A DNA stretch of 64,000 bases from Shewanella japonica (GTDB lineage Bacteria; Pseudomonadota; Gammaproteobacteria; Enterobacterales; Shewanellaceae). A program made the position numbers and the translations under genes. The DNA is taken from contig NZ_CP020472.1 of the NCBI RefSeq assembly GCF_002075795.1, positions 1,347,001 through 1,411,000 of the forward strand, given 5' to 3'. The notes below the pieces were generated by a model that saw only the letters and a list, made by a program, of their open reading frames with translations, was not told the DNA's origin and did not search any database. Shown here piece after piece: positions 37,960 to 47,348 of this stretch. Numbering within the stretch: position 1 is the stretch's first letter; each line of letters starts with the position of its first letter.

Positions 37960-38880
37960 TTGCAGCAACTATTAAACTTTTTCAAAGGAATGGCGATGGG
38001 CGCCGCGGATGTTGTACCGGGCGTATCAGGCGGCACGATTGCGTTTATCACAGGGATTTTAGATCCACTTTTAGACGGTATTCGAAAGATCAATCCGTCT
38101 TTGTTTGGAGTGATAAAACAACAAGGTATCAAAGCGGCTTTTTTACATATTAACGGTCCATTTCTAGTCGCTGTTTTTGGCGGTATTCTGACCAGTATTT
38201 TTACACTGGCTAAGCTCATCTCATGGTTACTGACAAATCATCCAATCCCTGTGTGGTCGTTCTTTTTTGGGCTTATTCTCTTTTCCGTTGTGCATATGCT
38301 CAAACAGGTGAGCAGGATTAATTTGATACGTTGTATTTTGTTTGTACTCGGTGTGGCGTTCGCCTGGTTTATCACCGTACTTAACCCTATTGAACTTGAT
38401 GTCAGTTACCTTACCTTTTTCTTTGCAGGCTGCATTGCCATTTGCGCCATGATTTTACCTGGGATCTCAGGTAGTTTTATTTTATTACTTCTAGGACTTT
38501 ATCCTGCGGTATTAGCGGCAGCTAAAAGCTTTGATGTGCTTATGCTTGCGTGTTTTGCATTAGGCTGTGTGGCAGGTTTATTGAGCTTTAGCCACGTATT
38601 GTCTGCCATGTTACGTAAGTTTCATGATGAGACATTGCTATTTTTAACTGGATTGATGCTGGGCACCTTAGGGAAAATCTGGCCATGGAAAGAAGTACTA
38701 ACTTGGCGTGAAAATTCGAAAGGTGAGCAAGTCCCTCTAACTGAGCAAAATTTATCACCAATGCAGTTTGAGCTGTTAACTGGGGAGTCGTCACAACTGC
38801 TTGCCGCTATTGCCTGTTTATTGGTCGGTATTGGACTGGTGTGGGGCTTGGAAAAATTTGGTAAGCATTCTGCTAAGTAG
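37960..38880 (+). CDS. DUF368 membrane protein
   Basis: A TTG start at 37960 is preceded by AAGGATTAGCT; the family normally begins a few residues before KGMAMGAADVVPGVSGGT, so the internal ATG is less likely. The 306-residue protein has about eight membrane segments and the duplicated DUF368 signature (AADVVPGVSGGTIAFITG and AMILPGISGSFILLLLG), an inverted-repeat arrangement. Members of DUF368, and the related DedA proteins, have been linked to undecaprenyl-phosphate translocation; that role here is inference. Confidence 0.88.
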   Translation: MQQLLNFFKGMAMGAADVVPGVSGGTIAFITGILDPLLDGIRKINPSLFGVIKQQGIKAAFLHINGPFLVAVFGGILTSIFTLAKLISWLLTNHPIPVWSFFFGLILFSVVHMLKQVSRINLIRCILFVLGVAFAWFITVLNPIELDVSYLTFFFAGCIAICAMILPGISGSFILLLLGLYPAVLAAAKSFDVLMLACFALGCVAGLLSFSHVLSAMLRKFHDETLLFLTGLMLGTLGKIWPWKEVLTWRENSKGEQVPLTEQNLSPMQFELLTGESSQLLAAIACLLVGIGLVWGLEKFGKHSAK

Positions 38881-39057
38881 GCAGACTAATATTGAGAATT
38901 GGCCGTAATGGGCTAATTCTCGCTAATGTTACTTTGAGAATAAATTAATTTTACTTTTTATTATAATTTAATGAGTTAAAGACTAATATTTAAAGACACA
39001 AGTGATCTCAATAGCATGACATGACGTAATGCTTATTAAGCCACAAGGAGTTGTATC

Positions 39058-40017
39058 GTGAACAAAGAAATCTTTAACCCTGAAAAAATTCAAATTGGTA
39101 TTAGCAGCTGCCTATTAGGTCAAAAAGTGCGTTTTGATGGCGGCCATAAAAATTCTAACTATTGTAATATCGATCTAGCCCCATTTTTTGACTACATCAG
39201 TGTATGTCCTGAAATGGCGATTGGAATGGGGGCTCCACGAAAAAGTATACGTCAAGAGCGTGATGGCGATAAAATCTTCGTCAAAAGTGCAGACGGTTCA
39301 ATTGATGTTACTGATAAATTAAACGAATACAGCGAAAAACGAGTTGGCGAGCTCGATTTTATTGGCGGATATATTCTCTGCGCTAAATCACCGACTTGCG
39401 GTATGGAACGTGTTATCGAATATAAATACGGCACCAATAACGGGACTAAAAGTGGCGTGGGTGTTTTTGCCAAAAAGCTGATGGACAAATATCCTCATCT
39501 TCCAGTCGAAGAAGAAGGGCGTTTACATGACCCTTTACTCAAAGAAAACTTCATTACTCGTGTTTATGCATATCATGAATGGCATTGTTTACAGGCTGAA
39601 GGTTGGACAAAGCACAAACTGATGCAGTTTCATGCTCGTTACAAGTATTTACTCATGGCGCATAGCCCACAATGGTATCGAGATTTAGGTCCAATATTAG
39701 CCAACATAGAAGATCTAAATGAGTCAGCTCAAACTTATTTTGAAGGGTTTATGACGGCGCTGAAACTTATCGCGTCACGAAAAAATCACACCAGCACACT
39801 GCAGCATATTCAAGGATACTTTAAAAAACATCTGTCAAAAGAGCAAAAGCAAGAGTTGAGCGAATCAATTATGAAGTACCGTGAAGGTGTGTTGCCTTTG
39901 TTGGTACCAATAACCCTGATTAACCATTACTTACGTGAGTACCCAACGCCATACATTGAAGGCCAGGTGTACCTAAATCCTCATCCTGAGGCATTACGAC
40001 TACGTTACGCCTACTAA
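39058..40017 (+). CDS. ybgA: DUF523-DUF1722 protein YbgA
   Basis: GTG start with AAGGAG seven bases upstream. The 319-residue protein has an N-terminal DUF523 domain with conserved Cys in ISSCLLGQKVRFDGGHK, SVCPEMAIGMGAPR and AKSPTCGM, and a C-terminal DUF1722 domain (TKHKLMQFHARYKYLLMAHS). Adjacent to phr as in E. coli ybgA-phr. YbgA-like proteins have been linked to DNA-repair context and may bind metal or an Fe-S cluster through these Cys. Confidence 0.9.
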   Translation: MNKEIFNPEKIQIGISSCLLGQKVRFDGGHKNSNYCNIDLAPFFDYISVCPEMAIGMGAPRKSIRQERDGDKIFVKSADGSIDVTDKLNEYSEKRVGELDFIGGYILCAKSPTCGMERVIEYKYGTNNGTKSGVGVFAKKLMDKYPHLPVEEEGRLHDPLLKENFITRVYAYHEWHCLQAEGWTKHKLMQFHARYKYLLMAHSPQWYRDLGPILANIEDLNESAQTYFEGFMTALKLIASRKNHTSTLQHIQGYFKKHLSKEQKQELSESIMKYREGVLPLLVPITLINHYLREYPTPYIEGQVYLNPHPEALRLRYAY

Positions 40018-40068
40018 ATTTATCTCACTGATAATATTAATAATTGTTCCTATTGAGATAGAGGCTTA

Positions 40069-41535
40069 ATGATGAAAACACTCATTTGGTTTAGGCAAGA
40101 CTTGCGTCTTGCTGACAACCTAGCGCTTTGTGAAGCATTTGCTTACGCGAAATCTGCGTTGTCAAGTCCAATAAAAGCGAACAACGAACAAGTCGAAGCC
40201 TTGTACGTTGTCAGCACAGAGCAGTGGCGCCGCCATGATGTTGCTCCTATTCAAATTGATTTTATTGAACGACATGTCAATATTTTAGCCAAAGGGTTAG
40301 CAACACTTGGGGTTAAACTTCACGTAGTGCACCTTCCTTTATTTGATGATGTTGTTGAGTGGATGCCATCGTTTTTGGCGCAACATCAAATAGAAAAAGT
40401 GTTTGCGACTCAAGAACCCGAAATTAATGAACGTCAACGTGATGAGAAGCTGCTTAAATTAAGACTTCCAATTGATTTTGTGGCTCAAGATTGCATTGTT
40501 AACGCTGGTTGCGTGAACAACCTATCAGGGCAAATGTATAAAGTTTTTACTCCCTTTTCTAAAAAGTGGCGTGAGATTACTGCAAGTATGGCTATAGCAC
40601 CGCTTGCTGTTCCGAAACCAATTGCTGCGGCCTTACCCGAGCCAAGTGCAATTGTCTTTGATGCAGAAAAAAAGTCGAGTCATCTTTGGCGTGCTGGAGA
40701 AGGAGAGGCGAAACGCATTTTAGAGCAATTTTGCTCGCAGAGTATTCAAGATTACCAATTAGAGCGAGATTTCCCTGCTTTAGACAGTACCAGTAAATTA
40801 TCCCCCTATTTAGCGATTGGAGTGATTAGTGCTAAGCAGTGTTTAGCCTCTGCCCTTAATCGATTTCCTGAAGCGCTGGTGGACGACACCAGTCCTGCGA
40901 AAACTTGGATTAATGAACTGGCATGGCGTGAGTTTTATCGTCATTTATTAGTGGCTTTTCCAAGGCTATCAAAAGAAAAAAGCTTTAATGAGAAAGGAGA
41001 TTCCGTTCAATGGCGGAATAACATTGAAGAGTTTTCTGCTTGGTGTGAAGGACGAACAGGTTACCCGATTGTTGATGCTGCCATGAGGCAACTTAATCAA
41101 ACTGGTTGGATGCATAATCGATTAAGAATGGTGGTAGCAAGTTTTTTAACCAAGCACTTACTTGTAGATTGGCGGTGGGGAGAGCGCTATTTTAGACAAC
41201 ATTTAATTGATGGTGATTTAGCCGCGAATAATGGTGGTTGGCAATGGTCGGCAGGAACAGGTTGCGATGCACAACCTTATTTTAGAGTGTTTAACCCGAT
41301 GAATCAAAGCAGTAAGTTCGATCCCGATGCGAGTTTTATTAAACACTATGTACCTGAATTGAAAGATGCGCTGCTAAAAACAATTCACCAACCTACCTTT
41401 ACTAAAGACACTCAAATGTTTGATGATTTGTTTAGTGATAAGCAAGCCAAGTCAGTGAACTATCCTTCGCCTATTGTTGAGCACAGCTTTGCACGCAAGC
41501 GAGCTATAGAAGTATTAAGTTCGCTAAAGCGTTAA
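40069..41535 (+). CDS. phr: class I deoxyribodipyrimidine photolyase
   Basis: The 488-residue flavoprotein repairs UV-induced cyclobutane pyrimidine dimers with blue light. The N-terminal antenna domain starts LIWFRQDLRLADNLAL, and the FAD domain has LAWREFYRHLL, GRTGYPIVDAAMRQLN, GWMHNRLRMVVASFL and NGGWQWSAGTGCDAQPYFRVFNP, all typical of CPD photolyases. The Trp electron chain positions look intact. It follows ybgA by 51 bp and is probably co-transcribed with it. A terminator follows. Confidence 0.96.
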   Translation: MMKTLIWFRQDLRLADNLALCEAFAYAKSALSSPIKANNEQVEALYVVSTEQWRRHDVAPIQIDFIERHVNILAKGLATLGVKLHVVHLPLFDDVVEWMPSFLAQHQIEKVFATQEPEINERQRDEKLLKLRLPIDFVAQDCIVNAGCVNNLSGQMYKVFTPFSKKWREITASMAIAPLAVPKPIAAALPEPSAIVFDAEKKSSHLWRAGEGEAKRILEQFCSQSIQDYQLERDFPALDSTSKLSPYLAIGVISAKQCLASALNRFPEALVDDTSPAKTWINELAWREFYRHLLVAFPRLSKEKSFNEKGDSVQWRNNIEEFSAWCEGRTGYPIVDAAMRQLNQTGWMHNRLRMVVASFLTKHLLVDWRWGERYFRQHLIDGDLAANNGGWQWSAGTGCDAQPYFRVFNPMNQSSKFDPDASFIKHYVPELKDALLKTIHQPTFTKDTQMFDDLFSDKQAKSVNYPSPIVEHSFARKRAIEVLSSLKR

Positions 41536-41560
41536 TGCCTTATCTAATTTTGATCAATAC

Positions 41561-41585
41561 AAGCCACTTTTAAGTGGCTTTTTTT
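41561..41585 (+). terminator. intrinsic terminator after phr
   Basis: AAGCCACTT and AAGTGGCTT pair with a two-base loop and run into seven T. It separates ybgA-phr from nnrS-nrfA. Confidence 0.88.
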
Positions 41586-41647
41586 GTTAACACTGCCTTT
41601 TCAAATCTAACTTAAACCGAAGTCATCAAGATAGTTCATTGCCTTTA

Positions 41648-41663
41648 TTTGCGAGAGATCACA
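41648..41663 (+). promoter_or_regulatory. possible CRP-type site upstream of nnrS
   Basis: TTTGCGAGAGATCACA has the right half-site TCACA exact and a left half (TTTGC) that fits TGTGA poorly, at the six-base spacing of CRP. In Shewanella CRP controls anaerobic respiration, so it is plausible for nnrS-nrfA, but the match is weak. Confidence 0.25.
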
Positions 41664-41794
41664 GTTTCAACTAGGTTAGTAACACTGACCATTTTTAATG
41701 ATTGCTGGAATAGAATTAACAACATACAATAAACATATATTTTAAATGCATCTTTAAAGTGGTTCCTCACGTTAAGTTCAAAGGTTTGAATATC

Positions 41795-43006
41795 ATGCTA
41801 AATATTGACGATCCGGCAGAAACTGAAAAAACCGCAGCAATATGGCGATTAGCATTTAGGCCTTTTTTCTTAGGCGGTGCGGCGTTAGCTATGCTTTATA
41901 TTCCATTGTGGTTAATGGGTTGGTACATTCCCGAATACAGTTTGTTTAATAGTCAATTTTGGTCAAATGTATTGCCTTTATGGTGGCATCCACATGAACT
42001 GTTATTTGGCTTTGCAATGGCTATCGTGTGCGGTTTTTTACTGACGGCAGTACAAACTTGGACTAATCAACCTAGCTTGAAAGGGCCTATGTTGGCTTTA
42101 ACATTTACCAGTTGGTTTTTAGCCAGACTATTGTTGTTATTGCCTTTTGATATTCCACTATTTTTACCTGCTTTTTTTGATAGCGTGTTTTTAGGCATTG
42201 CTGCCTTCACCATGTGGCGGAATGTTTATCGTGTGAAGCAATGGCAAAATATTGGTTTTTCTATCATGCTTACAGTGGCGCTTGTGGTTAATCTTGTGAG
42301 TTATTACGCATTACAAGAACGTAATTTCATTTTAGCTAATCAAATTTGGCAAGGAATGTTATTTTGGCTGGCTTTGTTGATTACGATAGTAGGTGGTCGA
42401 GTCATTCCTTTTTTCACGGCGATGAGAGTAAAGCTGCCAAAAGCTGAACCAATTTTTGCCATTGAGAAAAGCTTACTTGTGTTAATGATTGCGCTTGTTA
42501 TACAAGCCATTTTTAAAATCTTTCCAATAGCGGTTGAGCAAGTGCTATTGCTAAGTGCTGGCGTATTGCACTTAGTGAGAATCAGCCGCTGGTTACCGCA
42601 CAAAACAGTGAAAGAGCCAATGCTATGGTCGTTACATCTATCGTATCTATCCTTGCCTATTTCATTGTTGGGTTTAGGTTGGTTTATCAATGATGAATTT
42701 GCCTATCGGAGTTTATTGCACCTTTTTGCCATTGGCTGTTTAGCTTCATTGTGTTTATCAATGATTTCAAGGGTGTCACTTGGACATACCAGCAGAAATA
42801 TTTATCAAGGTCCAAACATGGTATTAGCATTTGCGTGCCTACCTATTGCAGCTTTATTTCGAGCGGTGATGCCGTTACTTATGCCGGCTAATACACAGGT
42901 TTGGTTATGGATTGCGGGTGGCTTTTGGTTTACGGCCTTTGCGCTATTCGTTTGGCATTATAGTCCTATTTTATCTCGTCCAAGAATTGATGGACGACCT
43001 GGTTAA
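41795..43006 (+). CDS. nnrS: NnrS family haem-copper membrane protein
   Basis: Start ATG 41795 follows AAAGGT; an in-frame GTG at 41759 has no ribosome site. The 403-residue protein has about twelve hydrophobic helices and the NnrS features RLAFRPFFLGGA at the start, WWHPHELLFGFAMAIVCGFL, GGRVIPFFTAMR and MISRVSLGHTSR, which hold the conserved His and Arg residues. NnrS proteins help cells resist nitric oxide damage. Its neighbour nrfA makes and consumes reactive nitrogen species. Confidence 0.93.
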   Translation: MLNIDDPAETEKTAAIWRLAFRPFFLGGAALAMLYIPLWLMGWYIPEYSLFNSQFWSNVLPLWWHPHELLFGFAMAIVCGFLLTAVQTWTNQPSLKGPMLALTFTSWFLARLLLLLPFDIPLFLPAFFDSVFLGIAAFTMWRNVYRVKQWQNIGFSIMLTVALVVNLVSYYALQERNFILANQIWQGMLFWLALLITIVGGRVIPFFTAMRVKLPKAEPIFAIEKSLLVLMIALVIQAIFKIFPIAVEQVLLLSAGVLHLVRISRWLPHKTVKEPMLWSLHLSYLSLPISLLGLGWFINDEFAYRSLLHLFAIGCLASLCLSMISRVSLGHTSRNIYQGPNMVLAFACLPIAALFRAVMPLLMPANTQVWLWIAGGFWFTAFALFVWHYSPILSRPRIDGRPG

Positions 43007-43051
43007 TAGCCTGATGAGCTATGACATTTTATTACGTTGGAAGGAAAAACT

Positions 43052-44458
43052 GTGAATAAGCAATTAGCTTTGTTTAAACAAAATAACAGCAAGGTGTTGG
43101 GGATGACTAAAAAGTGTGTAGCGAGTTTTGTTGCTGTATTGGGCTTAGCTTCATGCTTCGCAGCAAGCGCCAAAACAGATATCAATCAAACTAAGTTTCC
43201 TGACCAATATAAAACTTGGGCCGAAACAGAAGAGCAAACAGAGCGAGAAGATATGTTAGCAAGTTACCCTGCTAACATTATCTTATGGGCAGGCTCTTCA
43301 TTTGCCAAAGAGTATCACAGTCCCCGTGGGCACCAATTTGCGGTTGCAGATGTCACCCACACATTACGCACTGGCGTGCCACCTAAGGAAGGTGAAAAAG
43401 GCACGTCAGCAAGCTGTTGGACATGTAAAACACCTGATGCACCTCGTTTAATTAAAGAGATGGGGTTTGAAGGGTATTCAGCGTCTAACTTTACTGACTT
43501 AGGTACGGAGATTAATAGTGTTGTTTACTGTACTGATTGTCATGTAGATGGCAGTGCTGAACTCGCACTACCTCGTCCGCATGCTCAAAACGCAATGAGC
43601 AAAACAGGTATTCCTTTTGAAAAACAAGATGCATCAATGCAAGGGGCACAAGTATGTGGTCAATGTCATGTGACTTACTACTTCCAACCTGAAAAAAGTA
43701 ACGTCGTTAACATGCCATGGATTTTTGGCAGTGATACTGACAACATTTTAAAATACTACGACACTCGCCGATTTTATGAGTGGATCCATCCTATTTCTAA
43801 AACGCCGATACTCAAGGCGCGTCACCCTGAGTTTGAACACTGGAGCCGCAGTAAACATGCAGAGGCGAATGTGACTTGTATTACTTGCCACATGCCAGTT
43901 GAAGAAAATGCAAAAGGTGAAGAGTTTACCAACCATAAAGTTGATAAAGCATTACCGCACTTTGATAAGACATGTATAGCGTGCCATGAAAGCAAAGAAG
44001 CGATCACAGCCCAACTTGATGCTGATAAGCATGAAATTGAAGCTATGGCTCGTGAGGTTGAAGGCTTGTTAGTGAAAGCCCATTATGAAGCGAAAGCAGC
44101 TTGGGATGCTGGTGCTAATTGGGAGCAAATGAATAGTGCGATTATGTCTATTAGGCATGGTCAATGGCACTGGGACTTTGCGATGGCTTCACACGGTTTA
44201 TATGCCCATAACCCAGACGAAGGCCGTATGCTACTGAGCCGAGCAACATCTCAAGCTAAAATGGCAAGAGCGGTACTTGCACAAGTATTAGCAGGTCTTA
44301 AAGTGGACAAGGTTGAGTATCCGGATATTAGCTCGAAAGAGTCAGCACATGCCGCTGTGGGAATTAATGAAGCTAAACTAAGTGAAGCTAAACAAATGTT
44401 TATTAAAGATGAAGTTGAAAAGCATTGGAACCCAATCGCGGTAAGAGGCTATCAATAA
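43052..44458 (+). CDS. nrfA: ammonia-forming cytochrome c nitrite reductase
   Basis: GTG 43052 with AAGGA at 43041-43045 was chosen; it gives a long n-region before a signal core ending SCFAASAKT. An ATG at 43103 is the alternative. The protein (468 residues) is the periplasmic pentahaem reductase of nitrite to ammonium. It has the catalytic haem as CWTCK, then CTDCH, CGQCH, CITCH and CIACH, with YYF after the third haem and the distal-pocket region KARHPEFEHW. No nrfBCDEFG or nrfH genes are adjacent, so quinol electrons would come through a separate cytochrome such as CymA; maturation of the CxxCK haem needs NrfEFG-type lyase elsewhere. Confidence 0.96.
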   Translation: MNKQLALFKQNNSKVLGMTKKCVASFVAVLGLASCFAASAKTDINQTKFPDQYKTWAETEEQTEREDMLASYPANIILWAGSSFAKEYHSPRGHQFAVADVTHTLRTGVPPKEGEKGTSASCWTCKTPDAPRLIKEMGFEGYSASNFTDLGTEINSVVYCTDCHVDGSAELALPRPHAQNAMSKTGIPFEKQDASMQGAQVCGQCHVTYYFQPEKSNVVNMPWIFGSDTDNILKYYDTRRFYEWIHPISKTPILKARHPEFEHWSRSKHAEANVTCITCHMPVEENAKGEEFTNHKVDKALPHFDKTCIACHESKEAITAQLDADKHEIEAMAREVEGLLVKAHYEAKAAWDAGANWEQMNSAIMSIRHGQWHWDFAMASHGLYAHNPDEGRMLLSRATSQAKMARAVLAQVLAGLKVDKVEYPDISSKESAHAAVGINEAKLSEAKQMFIKDEVEKHWNPIAVRGYQ

Positions 44459-44527
44459 GCTGTTCAGTCAATTTTGGCAAGCTGGTGAATCAATACTAAG
44501 TTGATCATTTAGCTGAATAGCATTAGT

Positions 44528-44562
44528 AAAAAGCACCTAGGGTAACCTAGGTGCTTTTTTTT
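44528..44562 (+). terminator. intrinsic terminator after nrfA
   Basis: AAAAAGCACCTAGG and CCTAGGTGCTTTTT pair around GTAA, followed by more T. It isolates nrfA from the downstream operon. Confidence 0.92.
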
Positions 44563-44757
44563 GATCTTTAGAAGCTAATCCAACGTACTTAAGGGTATAT
44601 AAAATATTTAGGTTTTGTTTGATTATTTTTAAGACAAATCCAGTAACTAAGCTTATTATCAATAGATAACTATTCGTTTTAATTGCTTTTTGTTTACTGT
44701 ACTTCAGCTTTTAAAAATTAAACATGATGTTTAGTGAAATGGTTCAAGGAGAGTTAA

Positions 44758-45243
44758 ATGCACAGTAGCACTAATACCGTTAGTGAGTTACCTGAGCCGA
44801 TGAATTTCGATACGCCTGTTCAGGCGCAAATTGTTGATGACTTCATTAACATGTATCAACAGCTCAATAAGAATACTTTGCACCTTCTGAATCAGGTCTA
44901 CAGTGAGAATATCGTGTTTCAAGATCCACTACATAAAGTAGAAGGATTAGCTGATCTGACCCAATACTTTGCGAACATGTATGCCAATGTTGAGGCTATC
45001 AACTTTGATATACAGCAAGTAAGTGCCTCTGCAAGCCAAGCTTCAGTTTTTTGGATCATGACTTACCAGCATTCTAAGCTGAATCATGGCCAGCCTATTA
45101 ATGTTGAAGGCATGAGCCATCTGCAATTCACAGATAAAATCTATTCTCACCGTGATTACTTCGATCTTGGCCAGATGCTATATGAACCCATTCCACTATT
45201 GGGAAAATTGATTCGGATGGTTAAGTCTAGGGCATCGTCATGA
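44758..45243 (+). CDS. NTF2-like (SnoaL) protein
   Basis: The 161-residue protein is the first gene of an eight-gene operon, with AAGGAGAG before its ATG. It has the NTF2/SnoaL cone-fold pattern: VDDFINMYQQLNKNT, YSENIVFQDPLHKVEGL, QYFANMY and FTDKIYSHRDYFDLGQML. Similar proteins open the SDR-FAD-DUF1365-Cfa clusters of other proteobacteria. The activity is unknown. Overlaps the next gene by 4 bp. Confidence 0.85.
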   Translation: MHSSTNTVSELPEPMNFDTPVQAQIVDDFINMYQQLNKNTLHLLNQVYSENIVFQDPLHKVEGLADLTQYFANMYANVEAINFDIQQVSASASQASVFWIMTYQHSKLNHGQPINVEGMSHLQFTDKIYSHRDYFDLGQMLYEPIPLLGKLIRMVKSRASS

Positions 45244-46004
45244 AAACCAATACAGCTAAACAGGAAGCGATTTTAATCACAGGTGCAAGTTCTGGTATTG
45301 GGCTTGCGTTAGCACGTCATTATATTGAGCTGGGATACCATGTGTTTGCGTGTGGTAGAAATGAGCAATCGCTCAACACCATTGGCGGTGCATATCCGTT
45401 AGTGTTTGATATCAATGATAAATATCAAATAGAACAAGCATCAATGCAACTTAGCACTATGCTGAATAATAAAGGATTAACGCTAACAACCGTTGTTCTC
45501 AATGCGGGGAGTTGTGAGTATATCGATAATCCGCTTCAATTTGATGGCGCTTTATTTGAAAGAGTGATTAACACTAATCTGATTGCAATGGGGTATTGTT
45601 TACAGTTTTTTTTACCACTTATTGCTGCTCATGGCCGTATCGGTTTAATGAGCTCAAGTGCGACCTATTTACCTTTCCCTCGTGCGGAAGCTTACGGCGC
45701 GTCAAAAGCCGCTGTCAATTACCTTGCAAGTAGCTTGCGGTTAGATTTAACGCAACACGATATTGGAGTCAGTGTGATATGCCCAGGCTTTGTATCAACG
45801 CCACTAACAGATAAAAACGATTTTTCGATGCCGATGAAAATCTCTGCGCAACAAGCGGCTATTGATATTTTTAGTGGGTTGAAAAAAGGTCGTGATGAGA
45901 TTCATTTCCCTAAACGTTTTACCTATATATTGAAATGTTTAGCTTGTTTACCTTCGGGATTGATTAACAATTTACTTGCGCCTAAAGCGCAGAAGCACTC
46001 TTAA
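45240..46004 (+). CDS. short-chain dehydrogenase/reductase
   Basis: A classical SDR of 254 residues: the cofactor loop LITGASSGIGLALA, the NAG strand in VVLNAGS, and the catalytic triad Ser in MSSSATYLP with YGASK. Substrate unknown. The C-terminal part is slightly hydrophobic (YILKCLACLPSGLINNLLAPK), suggesting lipid contact. Translationally coupled to the NTF2-like gene, with the FAD oxidoreductase gene 75 bp downstream. Confidence 0.93.
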   Translation: MKTNTAKQEAILITGASSGIGLALARHYIELGYHVFACGRNEQSLNTIGGAYPLVFDINDKYQIEQASMQLSTMLNNKGLTLTTVVLNAGSCEYIDNPLQFDGALFERVINTNLIAMGYCLQFFLPLIAAHGRIGLMSSSATYLPFPRAEAYGASKAAVNYLASSLRLDLTQHDIGVSVICPGFVSTPLTDKNDFSMPMKISAQQAAIDIFSGLKKGRDEIHFPKRFTYILKCLACLPSGLINNLLAPKAQKHS

Positions 46005-46079
46005 AATGGTTAAAACTGAGATTTTGACCTCTAGAACAGTATAAATGGTCTAAAACAATAATAATCATAAAGGATTAAT

Positions 46080-47348
46080 ATGAAAAAAATTGCAGTGGTT
46101 GGATCAGGTATTTCAGGGTTAACATGTGCTCATTTACTCAGTCAATTACATGAAGTGACTGTATTTGAAGCGAATGACTATATCGGTGGGCACACGGCAA
46201 CAATTGATGTCGAGGTGGGAGGGAAACCTTACGCTATTGATAGTGGTTTTATTGTATTTAATGACCGTACTTATCCAAGATTTCAGAAATTAATGGCACG
46301 ATTAGATGTAAAGTCTTTGCCTACAGAAATGAGTTTCAGCGTTCAAAACACCCAAACAGGTTTAGAGTACAATGGCCACACGCTTTGGAGCATGTTTGCT
46401 CAGCGTCGTAACTTATTAAAACCTGATTTTTATCGATTTCTAGCTGAAATCGTTAAGTTTAATAATCAATGTAAAGCCATTTATGATGCAGAAGACTATC
46501 AAATTGACACGTTAGGCGAGTTTTTAGATAGCCAAGGGTTTTCTGATTTTTTCAGTGAACACTACATTTTACCAATGGGCGCCGCCATTTGGTCTGCCAG
46601 CATTAACGATATGCGTGCCTTTTCGTTACGATTTTTCATTCGATTCTTCCATCACCACGGATTGTTGAATATCAGCGATCGTCCGCAGTGGTATGTACTT
46701 GAAGGTGGCTCTCGTAGTTATATTCCTGCACTTATTGAACCATTCAAACAGCGCTTGTTTCTCAATTCTCCGGTAACGTCAATTGAGCGTAAGCATGATG
46801 GGGTCAATATAAAAATTAACGATGGAGAAGTGCAGTACTTCGATGAAGTCATATTGGCTTGTCACAGTGACCAAGCGCTAGCTATGCTAACTGACGCTTC
46901 TGAAGATGAGCGTCAAGTTCTGGGGGCGATGGCTTATCAAGATAATGAAGTTGTATTACACACCGATGTTAACCTATTGCCAAAGCGAAAAGCAGCATGG
47001 GCAAGCTGGAATTATCGTTTACAAGGGGTTGATGCGAGTGATATTGCGAATAAACCCGCCAGTGTGACTTACAATATGAACATATTGCAGCGTCTTCCTA
47101 AAGATGCCCCCACCTTTTGTGTCACCTTAAATCAAACTCATTTGATTGATGAGAGTAAAATTCTTCGCAAATTTAACTATGCTCATCCGGTATTTAATGA
47201 AGCGAGTATGGCAGCTCAAAAAGAGCGAAGCCGAATTTGTGGCGTGCGTCATACTCATTTTGCTGGTGCATATTGGTATAACGGCTTTCACGAAGATGGT
47301 GTGCGCAGTGGCTTAGATGTATGTAATAACTTCGGTATTAGCCTATGA
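46080..47348 (+). CDS. FAD-dependent oxidoreductase (amine-oxidase-like fold)
   Basis: The 422-residue protein starts with a dinucleotide-binding GSGISGLTCAHLLS and the flavin motif EANDYIGGHTATI, followed by the DSGFIVFNDRTYPRF block typical of the predicted NAD/FAD proteins that accompany Cfa. The C-terminal AGAYWYNGFHEDGVRSGLDV is the second FAD-binding region. In Rhodobacter-type clusters related enzymes act on membrane fatty acids. It overlaps the DUF1365 gene by 4 bp. Confidence 0.92.
   Translation: MKKIAVVGSGISGLTCAHLLSQLHEVTVFEANDYIGGHTATIDVEVGGKPYAIDSGFIVFNDRTYPRFQKLMARLDVKSLPTEMSFSVQNTQTGLEYNGHTLWSMFAQRRNLLKPDFYRFLAEIVKFNNQCKAIYDAEDYQIDTLGEFLDSQGFSDFFSEHYILPMGAAIWSASINDMRAFSLRFFIRFFHHHGLLNISDRPQWYVLEGGSRSYIPALIEPFKQRLFLNSPVTSIERKHDGVNIKINDGEVQYFDEVILACHSDQALAMLTDASEDERQVLGAMAYQDNEVVLHTDVNLLPKRKAAWASWNYRLQGVDASDIANKPASVTYNMNILQRLPKDAPTFCVTLNQTHLIDESKILRKFNYAHPVFNEASMAAQKERSRICGVRHTHFAGAYWYNGFHEDGVRSGLDVCNNFGISL

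Noticed and set aside
44561-44590. TGATC upstream of the NTF2-SDR-FAD-DUF1365-Cfa operon as a possible RpoE/ChrR-type -35
   Set aside because: No matching -10 at the usual spacing and it overlaps the nrfA terminator.
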